A DNA stretch of 64,000 nucleotides. It comes from Haematobia irritans. Its lineage: Eukaryota; Arthropoda; Insecta; Diptera; Muscidae. The stretch spans positions 200,936,583-201,000,582 of the forward strand of contig NC_134398.1 in NCBI RefSeq assembly GCF_050003625.1, read 5' to 3'. The position numbers and the translations under genes were made by a program. This document shows positions 11,644 through 24,465 of the stretch, in pieces (within the stretch, counting starts at the first letter, position 1; each line of letters begins with the position of its first letter). The notes beneath the pieces are model-generated. The model worked only from the letters and a program-made list of their open reading frames with translations, did no database searches and had not been told where the DNA came from.

Positions 11644-12345
11644 GCTTGGAGATTTTCACTCTCTCAAAATCAGACTTAGTCTAATTGTAATGTCTCGATT
11701 CTCTCTCTCTCTCGCTCTATACCACCTTCTAATTACCTTAGAGATTTTTTCATCTCAGAATTATGAGGCTTTTCTAGGTCAGTCTAATTTAATGTTTCGA
11801 TTTTTTATTACTATTTATTTTAATATTACGAATTTTGCCAGTTTCTAATCCTCAGGTTAATACTTAACCGGAGAATAGACTACCGGTAATTAAAAAAAAT
11901 GTATGAGATCAGCTGCTTTATCGACACATTGATAAACAGGCACTAATTAAGTTAAGAATTTTGAAGCTTTTCTGGCTGAGTCTAATTTTAATGTATTCAT
12001 CAACATCTCTCTCTCTCTCTCTCGATTGAACCTTCTTTGCAGCTTGGAGATTTCCCCCTCTCAAACTCTGACTTAATCTAATTGTAATGTCTCGATTCTC
12101 TCTCTCTCTCTCTCTTTCTCTATCTATGTGTATATAGACCACCTTCTTATAACCTTAGAGATTTTTCCATCGCAGAATTATGAGGTTTTTCTAGATAGAC
12201 TTATCTATGTCTTGATTTTTTATTACTATTTATTTTAATATTACGAATTTTGCCGGTTAGAATCCTTCAATTAATGCTTAACCGGATAATAAACTACCGG
12301 TAATAAAAAAAAATTGTATGAGATCACCTGTTTTATCGACACGAT
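11644..12345. repeat. CT-microsatellite-bearing repeat cluster, part 2
   Basis: Continues the cluster after the hAT insertion. A larger unit of about 416 bp is repeated. The stretch running from ATTACGAATTTTGCC through TTAACCGG and CTACCGGTAAT to TTTATCGACAC occurs at about 11825-11925 and again at about 12240-12345. Confidence 0.85.
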
Positions 12346-12350
12346 AACTA

Positions 12351-13232
12351 CCCTATGTGAAATTGGTGCAAATTGCCACTGACGGACCTATCACAGAACT
12401 GGTACCTGTGCTCCAGTTAGTTGCAATTTTTAAATAAATAGTCGTAATTTATTTAATTCTGTACTCGCTTGATATTAAAATCTTAGATCCATTAAGATTT
12501 TAATATCAAGCATTTTCACATTTAGTGAAATAAAATTATCAGAATAACCTATTGTTCGACATATTTTAAAAGTTTTTTTTTTTTATTTCGGGTTCGATTG
12601 GGATGCCCAAATTGAAACAGATTTGTAAGAGTTTGTCCGAGACTGGTTCCTGAGGACCTGTCTATAGGGTGCTCTTGCTAATTTGTCCCATGACGTGTTC
12701 TTTGGGATGAGTCCAAGACGCGTCCTTAAATGTAAATTTACCCCGTCAATGACAAACCCATTTTAAAGCGACCGGTCCCTTCCATATGTTTTGACCAGAA
12801 CTGGGACTGGACCATAGGTTAGGTTAGGTTATGTGGCAGCCCGATGTATCAGGCTCACTTAGACTATTCAGTCCATTGTGATACCACAGTGGTGAACTTC
12901 TCTCTTATCACTGAGTGCTGCCCGATTCCATGTTAAGCTCAATGACAAGGGACCTCCTTTTTATAGCCGAGTCCGAACGGCGTTCCACATTCCAGTGAAA
13001 CCACTTAGAGAGGCTTTGAAACCCTCAGAAATGTCACCAGCATTACAGAGGTGGGATAATCCACCGCTGAAAAACTTTTTGGTGTTCGGTCGCAGCAGGA
13101 ATCGAAACCACGAACTTGTGTATGCAAGGCGGGCATGCTAACCATTGCACCACGGTGGATCCCTGGGACTGGTCCATGTACACCAGGGACTAGTCCTGTA
13201 CCGGTTCTGTTGTTGATCCATTTCCTGTAGGG
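12351..13232 (+). mobile_element. CCCTA-ended non-autonomous element, copy A, with nested SINE
   Basis: Ends are CCCTATGTGAAAT and, inverted, CCCTACAGGAAAT. A second copy lies at 41080-41703. The shared body includes a GACGGACCTATCACAGAACT stretch and GGGTTCGATTGGGATGCC. No open frame. The direct repeat at the insertion site is too short to assign a superfamily. A full-length SINE interrupts it at 12816-13162. Confidence 0.85.
12816..13162 (-). mobile_element. tRNA-derived SINE, full length, 347 bp
   Basis: The minus strand begins with a tRNA-like head. It has an A-box-like GTGCAATGGTTAGCATG, and a B-box-like GTTTCGATTCC one base off GGTTCGATTCC. A tRNA-unrelated body follows, ending in CCTAACCTAACC. 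Target duplications CTGGGACTGGACCAT (12801-12815) and CTGGGACTGGTCCAT (13163-13177) differ at one base. Truncated relatives lie at 27167-27245 and 41423-41546. It would depend on a LINE for transposition, and none is visible here. Confidence 0.93.
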
Positions 13233-13249
13233 TAATAATACTACATTAT

Positions 13250-13500
13250 AATTAAGCTAAGAATCTTGAGGATTTTCTGGCTGAGATGAATTTTAATGTG
13301 CTCCATCATCATCTCTCTCTATCTTCAGAACCTTTTTCGCCATTTGGAAATTTTGAACTTCTCAGCATCTGGCTTAGTCTAATTTTAATGTCTTGATTCG
13401 GTCTCTCTCTCTCTGTACAATCTTCTTCACAGAGATTTCCTCCTCTCAGAATCATGAGGCTTTTTTGAATGTCTCGATTATCTCTCTAGAGAAGTTTATT
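13250..13500. repeat. CT-microsatellite-bearing repeat cluster, part 3
   Basis: Two more diverged units with CTCTCTCT runs, the CAGAATCATGAG motif and TTTTAATGT, immediately after the CCCTA-ended element. Confidence 0.75.
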
Positions 13501-14650
13501 CTCACCTTTGAGAATCATAATTTTCTTCATCAAAGAATCTCATTTTAATAGTCAATGTATAGTAATTTCCTTTCAATAGGTGATATTTTATGCTCATATT
13601 GGTATGACTACTCTGAGTGAAAAAGGAATCTCTGTGGTTTGAATGACGGTGAGGCGGTGGTCTATTAACAAAAAAAAAACAAAAAACGCGGGCCTCTATA
13701 CACTCGCCAAATGTTGTTGACAATGTTGTGGGTTTTCTTTCTTATGGTGGTATCATCACAAAAGCTCTTGAAAAGAGCTAAAAAGACAAAAAAGAACAAA
13801 AACAATGTTAACACATACTTGGATATTTTTGTGTGTGTGTGTATACATGTGTTTAAAAGCAAACATGCAAGTGTGCCTTTGTATGGTTACGGTGCTGCGC
13901 TGCGCTGCCCCATTGCCATATCTGGTATCCACTGAACGAACAAACCACATGTGAGCCATGTCTCATCTGAAACCTTGTCACAAAGACTTAAAGTCGACAG
14001 TATTCCAAAGACAAGGCAATGGCGACATACCAACAAAAGAACAGAAGCAGCAGCAGTACTCGTATTAACCATAACCATAACATGAAAATGTCGTCAACAA
14101 CCGCAACCACAAGAATACAAATATACTTTATCGACCCTATATTCACCACTACACTCTAAGAAATATTGTCAACACACACACACACGTAGAATACAAAAGT
14201 AGTAATAATGAGCGCGCCAATTCGCATAAAACCGGTTTTAATGAAAGATACCCCGTAGATACCATAGAATAACAATAGGATGATCTCCAATCTTTACCCT
14301 GCCCCCAAACGATTATCTTGATATTAGACATAATCAACCAGCCACCAAGGAAATATATAGACTCCTGTAGGGTGGTCTATAAATGATCCAATTACACCAT
14401 AAGGGATATTTTAGAGAGTATGTAAAGGGGATTTCTTAATATAAAGAAAAATTAATAGCTCGTGTTTTAAGGAAATAAACTAAAATTAAATAATATTTTC
14501 TGTCTGGAAATAAATGTGATATCTGTGCTAGGTGATATCTGTGCTTTTAAATTGGTGTATAACACAACAAATGAGAAGATTGTATAACATTTAATTAAAT
14601 TATTTTGTTTTAACAATTCCAAAATCCTTAAGGAAAGATCCGAATAAACC
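13501..14650. other. Apparently low-copy sequence
   Basis: More balanced base composition than its surroundings. Contains a short GT microsatellite near 13831 and CAGCAG repeats near 14046. Open frames of 60-75 codons occur on both strands, but none has a recognisable domain. I could not support an exon. Confidence 0.45.
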
Positions 14651-14676
14651 TTATTTCTTGAGTGTACATATACACA

Positions 14677-15880
14677 GAAAAAAATGTTTATGATTCATTT
14701 ACGAGATTAATAGCCCCAATAAATTTTTTAATTGAAATTTCTTCAATTACGAAAATAATAGAATTCATTAAAAAAATGAATAAATTAATTGGTTCAATTG
14801 AAAATTTAATTGATTTTTATCGAAAATTTCAATTATTAATTTCAATTAATTTCAATTAATATTCAATTAATTGTTTTATTTAATTTTAATGTTAATTGTT
14901 ATAATGTTAATGTTTTAATTAACTTTGTAAAGATGTTCAATCATTTTCAATAATTTAATTTATTTTTTTTTAATTTGATTAAAATTTTATTTGTATCAGT
15001 ATCATTTTCAATAATTTAATTTATTTTTTTTAATTTGATTAAAATTTTAATTGTATCAGTATCATTTTCATAAATTTAATTTATTTTTTAATTTGATTAA
15101 AATTTTAATTGTATCAGCTAATTTTTTATTGATTACATTTTCATCTGCTATTATCTTTTTAATTGGAAATAATTTGATGATATTAATTCCAGTGTACTTT
15201 TATCTCATTGTATATCGAAAGGCATATTTAATTACTTAATATAGGTTGTAATTCATAATTAATAGCATACACACTTTGTTAGTTCCAGAGATGATGAAAG
15301 AATTCATATCGATTGTTCACATGTTCAAATATATGTTTTTTTTTTTAATTGTGAAATGATGTCATTCATGGTGAACAATCGAAAGTCGAAATGTCTATAA
15401 TAAACAATAGCTCGAAACAGGTGTCTATCATATGGATGGACAGAATTTTCCCATTAAAATTAATATGGAGTGGGGGTATTCATAAAAAAAAAAAACAAAT
15501 GCTAAAGAATATTTTTAATATATAGTATAGACTTCGTACATTACGTTGCATGCTATAAACTAAAAAAAATATTATTCATGAGAAATAGTTGTTGGATTGT
15601 TTTTTTTTCTTTTCAAAAAACAAGGAAAGTTTTTCTAAAATAGGCGACAAATATTTTTTTTTTATTTATAGTATAATAATTTTTTTAAGCTCAATCATGG
15701 CCAGATCCTCTAAGATTTTTTTATGCATTAATCCCAGACTAAAAATAACTTTTTTAAAATAGTAGACAAATATTTTTTTATTTAAAGTATAATACATTTT
15801 TTAAGCTCAATCATGGCCAGATTCTCTAAGATTTTTGTAAACGTTAATCTCAGACTAAAAAGAACTTTGTAAAACCTTCG
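14677..15880. repeat. CAATTAA-rich foldback remnants and local tandem duplications
   Basis: Starts with the family terminus CACAGAAAAAAAT and AATTGA/TCAATT-rich sequence. A 60-bp unit (TTCAATAATTTAATTTATT...TTGTATCAG) is repeated three times at about 14940-15118. A unit of about 117 bp, containing AAGCTCAATCATGGCCAGAT, is repeated twice at about 15640-15871. Confidence 0.8.
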
Positions 15881-15882
15881 TT

Positions 15883-16160
15883 CACAGAAAAAAATTTCAC
15901 GAAAATTTTTCCAATTAAAATCTTAATTGAGTTTTAAAAACTATTCAATTAAAAATTTAATTTATTCAATTCAATAAAAATCAATCACACAAATTAATAG
16001 TATAAATTAATTGTTTAATTTCATCAATTAATTTTTTTTAATTGACTGTCAATTAATTTTTTAATTGATACTATCATTTCTGTGATTGAAGATATTTCAA
16101 TAAAAAAAATTAATTGGATCAATTAATTTCGTGATTGAATCAGAATTTTGTTTTTGTGTA
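15883..16160. mobile_element. CAATTAA-rich foldback MITE-like element
   Basis: About 280 bp from CACAGAAAAAAATTTCACG to TTTTGTTTTTGTGTA. The ends are near inverted copies, and the interior is a series of AATTAATTGA-type dyads. The same design recurs at 31271-31564, with cleaner ends. There is no coding sequence. Confidence 0.7.
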
Positions 16161-16199
16161 TTTGATCTATTGTCAGCTGTGATGTAGTACACACATCAC

Positions 16200-18400
16200 A
16201 AAATATCATCTAAATATTTCCAATTAAACATTTGATTGAAGTTGAAAACGTAATGAACGCATTATCTCATAAAATTTACTTTTTAATTAAATTAAAAAAT
16301 AAAATCAATTAAAAAATGATTGAACATAATCAATTAAAAATATAACTCATAAAATTAAAATTAAAAAAAAAATTTTTAAAAAATAATATCAATTAAGAAA
16401 TTGATTAAACGTAATCACTTAAAAATATAACTCATAAAATTAAGTCTTTAATAAAATTAAAAAAATAAATAAATTCAATTAATATGATGATTGGACTTTT
16501 TTAAGTTTTTAATAAATATATAAATTATCTCAATTAACATCTTAATTAAATAAAAAAACACTTCCAAATAAAAATAAAATTAAAAATGTTGTTTAAAAAT
16601 AATTATTTTCTATATAGCTATTAGAACCAAATCAAAACCATTTGGAATTTGGAATTCACAAAAGAAAAACACTAAATCGTATGGAAAGAAAAGTTATTTC
16701 ATCTATCACAGAAAAAAATATCAACAAAATATTTCCAATTAAAAAGTTAATTGAAGTTGAAAACTTTTTCAATTAAAAAATTAATTGATACAATAGAATA
16801 GGTCATTGAAAAATATAGATTTTTTCTTTTTAATTTTTATTAAAAAAAAATAATTGATACTATCAATTTTTTAATCAAAATAAAAACACAAAGTCAATTA
16901 AGAACGTCATTGAAAATAGTTACGTGTTTAATTAAAAAATTTATTGATACAATAATATTTTTAATCAAGAACACAAAGTTAGTTAAGAAAGTCAGTGAAC
17001 ATTTTCGCGGTTTTTATTTATTTATTTATTAAACTTATATTAAATATAAGAATAATATAGAATAATCTAGCCTTAGCTCCTTAGGCTATCAACGGTTTTT
17101 ATTAAACATTTAATTGTTGCAATTAAAAATTTGTTTAAAAAATTTTATCGATGTCGATTTCAAAACTCAATTAATTGTTTAACTGATTTAATAAAGTTAA
17201 AGTTTAAATGATTAATTACTAAATGATTAATTGAATCAATTAAAAAACTGAATGAATTTTCCAGTAGACATAAATTAAAATTTTGATTGAATCACTTTTA
17301 CTTTTACTGATTTTTCCAATCAACATCAATTAAATTTTTAGTTTTATCAATTAAAAAATTGATTTTTTAATCAAATTTTTTGTTTATGCCCAAAAATTAA
17401 AAAAATTAATTGGATCAATTAATTTTGTGATTGAATCAATAATATTTCTCTCTAATAAAATAATTATTAATACATATTTATTTAATTGAACAATTAATTA
17501 AAACATAAAAAACCCTAAAATCAATTAAATATTTAAATGATCCAATGAAAAAGTTATTTGAAAGTACCGAAGAAATCAAATATTTAATTGAATAATTGAT
17601 TAACTTATTTGATAAATTAATTGAGTTTTGCGCCTACAATCAATTAAATTTTTTATTGCACCAATTTTTAATTGAATTGAAAGTATTGAAGAAATCAAAT
17701 AAATTATTTAATCAATTAAAAAATAATTTTTTAATCAAATATTTTTTTTTATGCCCAATTAAAACTTTGATTGATACTATTATTTTCGCGATTTAAGACA
17801 TTTCAATTAGAAAATTAATTGGATTAAGTAATTTTGTGATTGAATCACATTTTTTATTTGTGTGTAACGAGAAACTAATTATTAATACATGTTTATTTAA
17901 TTGAAGAATTGGTTAATTCATAAAAAAAAAACTTTATAGATTTTTGCGCCTAAAATCAATTAAAATTTTAATTGAATTAATGGAAAAATTATTTGAAAGT
18001 ACCCAATAAATCAAATATTTAATTGAAGAATTGAAATAACTTATTCGAAAATTTAATTGAGTTTTGGGCCTACAATCAATTAAATTTTTTATTTCACCAA
18101 TTTTTAATTGAATTGAAAGTATTGAAGAAATCAAATTAATTATTTAATCAATTGTTTGAAATTTCCAATTAATTGTGTGATTGATACTCACATTTTCGTG
18201 ATTGGAGCAATTTCAATTAAAAAATTAATTGGATTCATAAATTTTATGATTGAAATTAATTAAATTAAATCAATTAAAACTTAATTGTGTTTTGCGATGA
18301 AACTCCATTCATTTCTTAATTCAAACAATTAAAAAAATAATTTAAAGTGCCGGATGATATCATTCGTGTTCGAATAAAAAAATTGAAAATAAATCAATCA
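16200..18400. repeat. Clustered CAATTAA-rich foldback elements
   Basis: Overlapping, diverged copies of the foldback family. Starts such as CACAGAAAAAAATATC lie near 16707, and TTTGTGTGTAA-type ends near 17857. Segments at about 17560-17725 and 17995-18152 are duplicates at an offset of about 433 bp. Both include GCCTACAATCAATTAAAT. Exact element borders cannot be drawn by eye. Confidence 0.75.
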
Positions 18401-18414
18401 ATTGTAGCGAGGTT

Positions 18415-19822
18415 TTTTATACTCACCACCACAGAATGGTGACGGGGGCATAATAAATTTTTCATTCCGTTTGTATATATATTCTTGATCAGGGAGAAAT
18501 TATAAGGCGATATCCATGTCCGTCTGTCTGTGCGTTGTAATCACACTACAATATTCAATAATGAAGCAATCGTGCTGAAATTTTGCACAAACTCGTCTTT
18601 TGTTTGCAGGCAGGTCAAGTTCGAAGATGGGCGATATCGGTCCAGGTTTTAATATAGTTTCCATATAAACCGACCTCCCGATGTGGGCTCTTGGGCTTAT
18701 AGAAATCGTAGTTTTTATCCAATTTACTTCAAATTGAAAATCTAGAGGTATTTTAGGACCATAAAAGGGTGTGCCGAAAATGGTGAGTATCGGCCCATGT
18801 TTTGGTACAGCCCCCATATAGACCGATCTCTCGATTTTATTTCTTGGGTTTTAGAATCCGTAGTTTTTATTCAATTTGCCTGAAATTGGAAATCAAGAGG
18901 TATTTTAGGACCACAAAGAGGTCTGCCAAAAATAATGGGTATCGGTCCATGTTTTGATATAGCCCCCATATAGACCGATCTCCAGATTTTACTTCTTGGG
19001 CTTATAGAAACCGTAGCTTTTATCCAATTTGCCTGAAATTGGGAAATCTAGAGGTATTGTAGGACCATAAAAAGGTGTGCCGAAAATGGTGAGTATCGGT
19101 CCATGTTTTGATATAGCACCCATATAGACCGATCTCCAGATTTTACTTCTTGGGCTTATAGAAACCGTAGCTTTTATCCAATTTGCCTCAAATTTAAAAT
19201 CTAGAGCTTTTTTAGGACCATAAAAAGGTGTGCCGAAAATGGTGACTCACCATTGGGGAGTATCGGTCCATATTTTAATATAGCCCCCATATAGACCGAT
19301 CTCCAGATTTTACTTCTTGGGCTTATAGAAACCGTAGCTTTTATCCAATTTGCCTGAAATTGGGAATCTAGAGGTATTGTAGGACCATAAAGAGGCGCGC
19401 CGAAAATGGTGAGTATCGGTCAATGTTTTAGTATAGCCGGAAGATCGGGCTTTTTTTTTGCTTTTAGAAACCGTAGCTTTTATCCGATTTGCCTGAAATT
19501 GTAAATATACTGAAATTTTAGACTCAAAATAAACGAGTATCGGATTTAGTTTTTATCAGTCCATTTGGTAAAGCCTCCATATAGACCGATTTTACTTCTT
19601 GAGGGTATAGAAGGCGCACTGATCATGAAAATTGCTTGGAACTGAATGTAAAATTTTCAGATTTTACTTCGTAATCGTAATCATTTAAATAATGGGGGTG
19701 AAAATCTACAGATTTTAGATTTCAAATCAAGGCGTTATTTCACCATTTTCTTGCGCTCTTACAAGAGATGTTAACATACTGCAGTAAGTTCGGCTGGACC
19801 GAATCTTAAATACCCACCACGT
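18415..19822 (+). repeat. Family 2 interspersed repeat, monomers of about 153 bp
   Basis: Opens with a hairpin-like TATACTCACCACCACAGAAT followed by GGTGACGGGGG, then CATGTCCGTCTGTCTGTG. Monomers follow with ATAGNNCCCATATAGACCGA boxes near 18656, 18809, 18961, 19125 and 19282, spaced 152-164 bp. The end carries the dyad TTCGG...CCGAA (about 19789-19805) and TACCCACCAC. Short frames inside are by-products of the periodicity. Confidence 0.85.
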
Positions 19823-20713
19823 TGAATCAAATATTATAGTTTCCTTTGAAATGTCAGCGGGGGTTTGATGAGAGATATTCTCCCAAGCAGAACAGTTCAA
19901 TCAGTACACTTCCCGAAGATAAATTTAAAGATTTCACCTATGAAGACTATATCAGATTCGGGATTTATATGAACCATTTTTGTTTGAGTTTTATAGGAGT
20001 CATTAACATATATACATGTTTGTTTTTATTATAACTACGCTTTTGATTTTCTGAATTTTTGTATTTCGCTTTTTAAAGTTTTAATAGACATCGAACTGTT
20101 TAACTATTTATTATATTACTCTTTTGCTGTCGTTTTTTTCTTGTTATCTATTGTCTGGCCGATAATCCCATTTGTAAATGTGGGTTATCAGTTTTTGTTT
20201 TTTACTACATACACCACTTTTAAGAATTATTCACCTTTAGTTTTTTTATTCAATCTAATCATTCATAGACTAGGTAAACGGTATCTGATAACGAATATGG
20301 CTACTATTTTTTTTTTATTTTTACAAAAAGAAAAACGAAATCAAAATTATGGTCATATTTGATAAGATTTTTTTTTTTATTGGAACTTGTACCTAATTTC
20401 GAAAATGAATGTTATTGCTTTGCTTTTGAGCACAAAAAAGAAAACTATTAACTATATTATATAGGTGGGCTAAAAACCCCCAAATCGTAGGAAATAAAAA
20501 CGCCATCTAGTGGATGCAAATAAGGGGTTTCTTTTTTTTACTACACCTTATAAGCTAGGGCACTTAATAGTGTCTTATCTGAAGTTAATGGAGTTTTCTA
20601 AAAGCGTTGGACATTAAAATATTATTTATGGATATATACCAATTAATCTCCCTCAAAAACAAAAAACTTACTTTGGGAAAATATAATGTTCATATAAATT
20701 ATATATATATATA
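19823..20713. other. AT-rich sequence without recognised features
   Basis: A 62-codon open frame at 19846-20034 has no recognisable domain and may belong to the repeat flank. Poly(T) runs occur near 20309 and 20369. Nothing else is supportable. Confidence 0.4.
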
Positions 20714-20715
20714 TA

Positions 20716-21649
20716 AAGGGTGATTTGTTAAGAGCTTGATAACTTTTTTTTTAAAAAAAACGCATAAAATTTGCAAAATCTCATCGGTTCTTTATTTGAA
20801 ACGTTAGATTGGTCCATGACATTTACTTTTTGAAGATAATTTCATTTAAATGTTGACCGCGGCTGCGTCTTAGGTGGTCCATTCGGAAAGTCCAATTTTG
20901 GGCAACTTTTTCGAGCATTTCGGCCGGAATAGCCCGAATTTCTTCGGAAATGTTGTCTTCCAAAGCTGGAATAGTTGCTGGCTTATTTCTGTAGACTTTA
21001 GACTTGACGTAGCCCCACAAAAAATAGTCTAAAGGCGTCAAATCGCATGATCTTGGTGGCCAACTTACCGGTCCATTTCTTGAGATGAATTGTTCTCCGA
21101 AGTTTTCCCTCAAAATGGCCATAGAATCGCGAGCTGTGTGGCATGTAGCGCCATCTTGTTGAAACCACATGTCAACCAAGTTCAGTTCTTCCATTTTTGG
21201 CAACAAAAAGTTTGTTAGCATCGAACGATAGCGATCGCCATTCACCGTAACGTTGCGTCCAACAGCATCTTTGAAAAAATACGGTCCAATGATTCCACCA
21301 GCGTACAAACCACACCAAACAGTGCATTTTTCGGGATGCATGGGCAGTTCTTGAACGGCTTCTGGTTGCTCTTCACTCCAAATGCGGCAATTTTGCTTAT
21401 TTACGTAGCCATTCAACCAGAAATGAGCCTCATCGCTGAACAAAATTTGTCGATAAAAAAGCGGATTTTCTGCCAACTTTTCTAGGGCCCATTCACTGAA
21501 AATTCGACGTTGTGGCTCGTTAGTAAGTCTATTCATGATGAAATGTCAAAGCATACTGAGCATCTTTCTCTTTGACACCATGTCTGAAATCCCACGTGAT
21601 CTGTCAAATACTAATGCATGAAAATCCTAACCTCAAAAGAATCACCCTT
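20716..21649 (-). mobile_element. DD41D mariner-type element, internally deleted, copy 1 (934 bp)
   Basis: Ends begin AAGGGTGATT on both sides and are flanked by TA (20714-20715 and 21650-21651). It carries a transposase open frame that lacks the DNA-binding domain. A second copy in the opposite orientation lies about 5 kb away at 25707-26628. Confidence 0.93.
20823..21536 (-). pseudogene. DD41D (rosa-like) transposase lacking its N-terminal domain
   Basis: 237 residues, open to a normal stop (…NEIIFKK). It starts MNRLTNEPQRRIFSEW and goes straight into the catalytic domain: first Asp in LFSDEAHFWLNG, second in WFQQDGATCHTAR, third in LTPLDYFLWG. There are 41 residues between the second and third acids, the spacing of the rosa-type mariner clade. 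Family members normally have about 100 further residues forming the helix-turn-helix domain between the MNRL start and this point. Their loss with an intact frame points to an internal deletion with a junction near 21521. All three acidic residues remain, but without the DNA-binding domain it should not transpose itself. Confidence 0.93.
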
Positions 21650-21651
21650 TA

Positions 21652-22077
21652 TATATTTTTTTTTTGTAAATAACTAAATAACGAGTACCCCATAAAATAA
21701 CACACAACTATCATTTTCAAATGGAGGCTAAAATCTCCTCATTTTTCTGTGCACCTCATTAAGGGGGAGGGGTTAAATATATACTATATTCATAATTAAA
21801 ATACAAAAGTAAACAAAATGTATGTCATTTTGATAAGAACATTAGTATATGAATCCTTCTCCTACTTCACAATATCGAGTGATATTTATTCGTGATTAGG
21901 TCATAGAGAGGTGTCCATATATATAAAGTGCGTAATATGACGATACTTTAGGTTGATAGCTAGGAATTAATTTCTAATCTAACAAAAAGGGACATTAAAC
22001 CAAAAAAAAAATGGTGCTCACAGAGATGTCATAATTTGGAATTAGTTTGTTAGTTAGTTGTCTTCAAAATTGTATAT
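21652..22077. other. AT-rich spacer
   Basis: No gene or element recognised between the mariner copy and the family 1 repeat. Confidence 0.4.
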
Positions 22078-23872
22078 TTTTATACCCTTCACCACTACTG
22101 TGGTACAGGGTATAACAAGTTTGTGCATTTGTATGTAACGCCAAGAAGGAAAAGTGTGAAACCCATCGTTTAGTATACCGATCGTCTTAGAATTAAATTC
22201 TGAGTCGATTTAGCGATGTCCGTCTGTCTGTCTGCCCGTCTGTCTGTTGATGTATTTTTGTGTGCAAAGAACAGCTCGCAGTTTTAGTCCGATTGTCCTA
22301 AAATTTGGTATAGGGTCCTGTTTCGGCTCAAAGACGATCCCTATTGATTTTGGAAAAAATCGGTTCAGATTTAGATATAGCTGCCATATATATTTTTCAC
22401 CGATCTGGTCATAATTGACGTGTATATCAACCGATCTTCCTAAAATTCCGTACATCCGAATATTTTATGAGTCTCGAAAAACTTGCGAAATATCAGCCAA
22501 ATCGGTTCAGATTTAGATATAGCTCCCATATATAGCTTTCGCCCGATTTACACTCATTTGCCCACAGAGGCCAATTTTTTGCTCCGATTTAGTTGAAATT
22601 TTGCACAGGGAGTAGAATTAGCATTGTAGCTATGCGTGTCAAATTTGGTTGAAATCGGTTCAGATTTAGATATAGCTCCCATATATAGCTTTCGCCCGAT
22701 TTACACTCAAATGACCACAGAGGACAATTTTTTGCTCCGATTTAGTTGAAATTTTGCACATGGAGTATAATTAGCATAGTAGCTATGCGTGCCAAATTTG
22801 GTTGAAATCGGTTCAGATTTGGATATAGCTCCCATATATAGCTTTCGCCCGATTTACACTCATATGACAACAGAAGCCAATTTTTAACTCCGATTTAGTT
22901 GACATTTTGCACAGGGAGTAGAATTGGCATTGTAGCTATACGTTGCAAATTTGGTTGAAATCGGTTCAGATTTAGATATAGCTCCCATATATAGCTTTCG
23001 CCCGATTTACACTCATATGACCACAGAGGCCAATTTTTTACTCCGATTTAGTTGAAATTTTGCACAGGGAGTAGAATTAGCATTGTAGCTATGCGTGTCA
23101 AATTTGGTTGACATCGGTTCAGATTTAGATATAGCTCCCATATATAGCTTTCGACCGATTTACACTCATATGACCACAGAGGCCAATTTTTTACTCCGAT
23201 TTAGTTGAAATCTTGCACAGGGAGTAGAATTAGCATTGTTGCTATCCGTGCCAAATTAGGTTGAAATCGGTTCAGATTTAGATATAGCTCCCATATATAG
23301 CTTTCGCCCGATTTACACTCATATGACCACAGAGGCCAATTTTTAACTCCGATTTAGTTGAAATTTTGCACAGGGAGTAGAATTAGCATTTTAACTATGC
23401 GTGCCAAATTTCGTTGAAATCGGTTCAGATTTAGATATAGTTCCCATATATATATTTTTCTGATTTCGACAAAAATGGTCAAAATACCAACATTTTCCTT
23501 GTAAAATCGCCACTGCTTAGTTGAAAAAGTGTAAAAATGACTCTAATTTTACATATATATCGAGCGATATATAATAATTAAATTGTTCCTTAAAGTTTCC
23601 TTAAAATTGCTTCAGATTTAAATGTTTCCCATATTTTTTTACTAACATTGTGTTCCACCCTAGTGCATTAGCCGACTTAAATTTTGAGTCTATGGTTTTT
23701 GTAGAAGTCTATCAAATTCTGTCCAGATCGAGTGATATTTAAATGTATGTATTTGGGACAAACCTTTATATATAACCCCCAACACATTTGACGGATTTGA
23801 TATGGTATCGAAAATTTGGATCTACAAAGTGGTGCAGGGTATAATATAGTCGGCCCCGCCCGACTTTAGACT
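22078..23872 (+). repeat. Family 1 interspersed repeat, the most complete copy
   Basis: Starts with a hairpin (TTATACCCT ... AGGGTATAA, 22080-22115). A GTCTGTCTGTCTG run follows near 22219, then seven AGYTCCCATATA boxes at 22521, 22674, 22827, 22980, 23133, 23286 and 23439, each exactly 153 bp apart. The tail has TGGTGCAGGGTATAATATAG and the dyad AGTCGG...CCGACT (about 23848-23866). The final CTTACTTGTT end seen at 52990 is missing. Confidence 0.92.
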
Positions 23873-24465
23873 TTAATAATGGTATTTTACAAAAGAATAT
23901 TATTATGGAAAAAAATAATTTTCATTTTTTTTCTATAATAATTTTGTGCTGCATGCGTATATTTCTTATTTTAATTATTAAGATATATTAAGGCAATGAC
24001 TAGATGGTATTTTATACAAGAAAAAAATAATAATAATTTTCATATTTTTTTTTGTTTTTGTTTTTTTTTTTTGTTCTTGCTCTTCAAATAATTTTATGCG
24101 TCATACACAACAAATATGCAACCAAAAAAATATTTACAAAATCCTATTTGCTATTTTATGGATTAGTTCTTTATATAAACGCCAAGATAACCAACTTTGC
24201 TATCTGAAAACAAAAATTCCGCAAAATGCTTTAGATAAGGGAAATATTTTACCATATTAAAAAAGATAATTATCTACGCATTACAAAATATTATTAAGTG
24301 ATAAAAGGCATACAAAATTAGACGACGAAATAATTTGATTTTATTTTATTTCTTATTTATTTATTTTTTTTTTGTTAACAAAGCATGTTAATAAATAACG
24401 CTATTTTATTAATTTTCTGATAACCAAATTTATTTTTGTATTTTAGGATATTCTTTCCTTCATAG
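23873..24465. other. AT-rich spacer
   Basis: Poly(T)-rich sequence with no recognised element terminus. Confidence 0.4.

Noticed and set aside
12816..12832. Telomere-like TTAGG repeats (about three)
   Set aside because: They are the CCTAACC tail of the SINE on the minus strand, bounded by its target duplication. Higher flies also lack TTAGG telomeres.
13085..13155. Possible tRNA gene
   Set aside because: The tRNA-like A and B boxes belong to the head of the SINE, which has a body, tail and target duplications. The cloverleaf is not intact.
22210..22455. 81-codon minus-strand frame in the family 1 repeat
   Set aside because: Lies in the GTCTGTCTG run and first monomer of the repeat. The equivalent region at 424-618 gives similar frames in an equally non-coding context.
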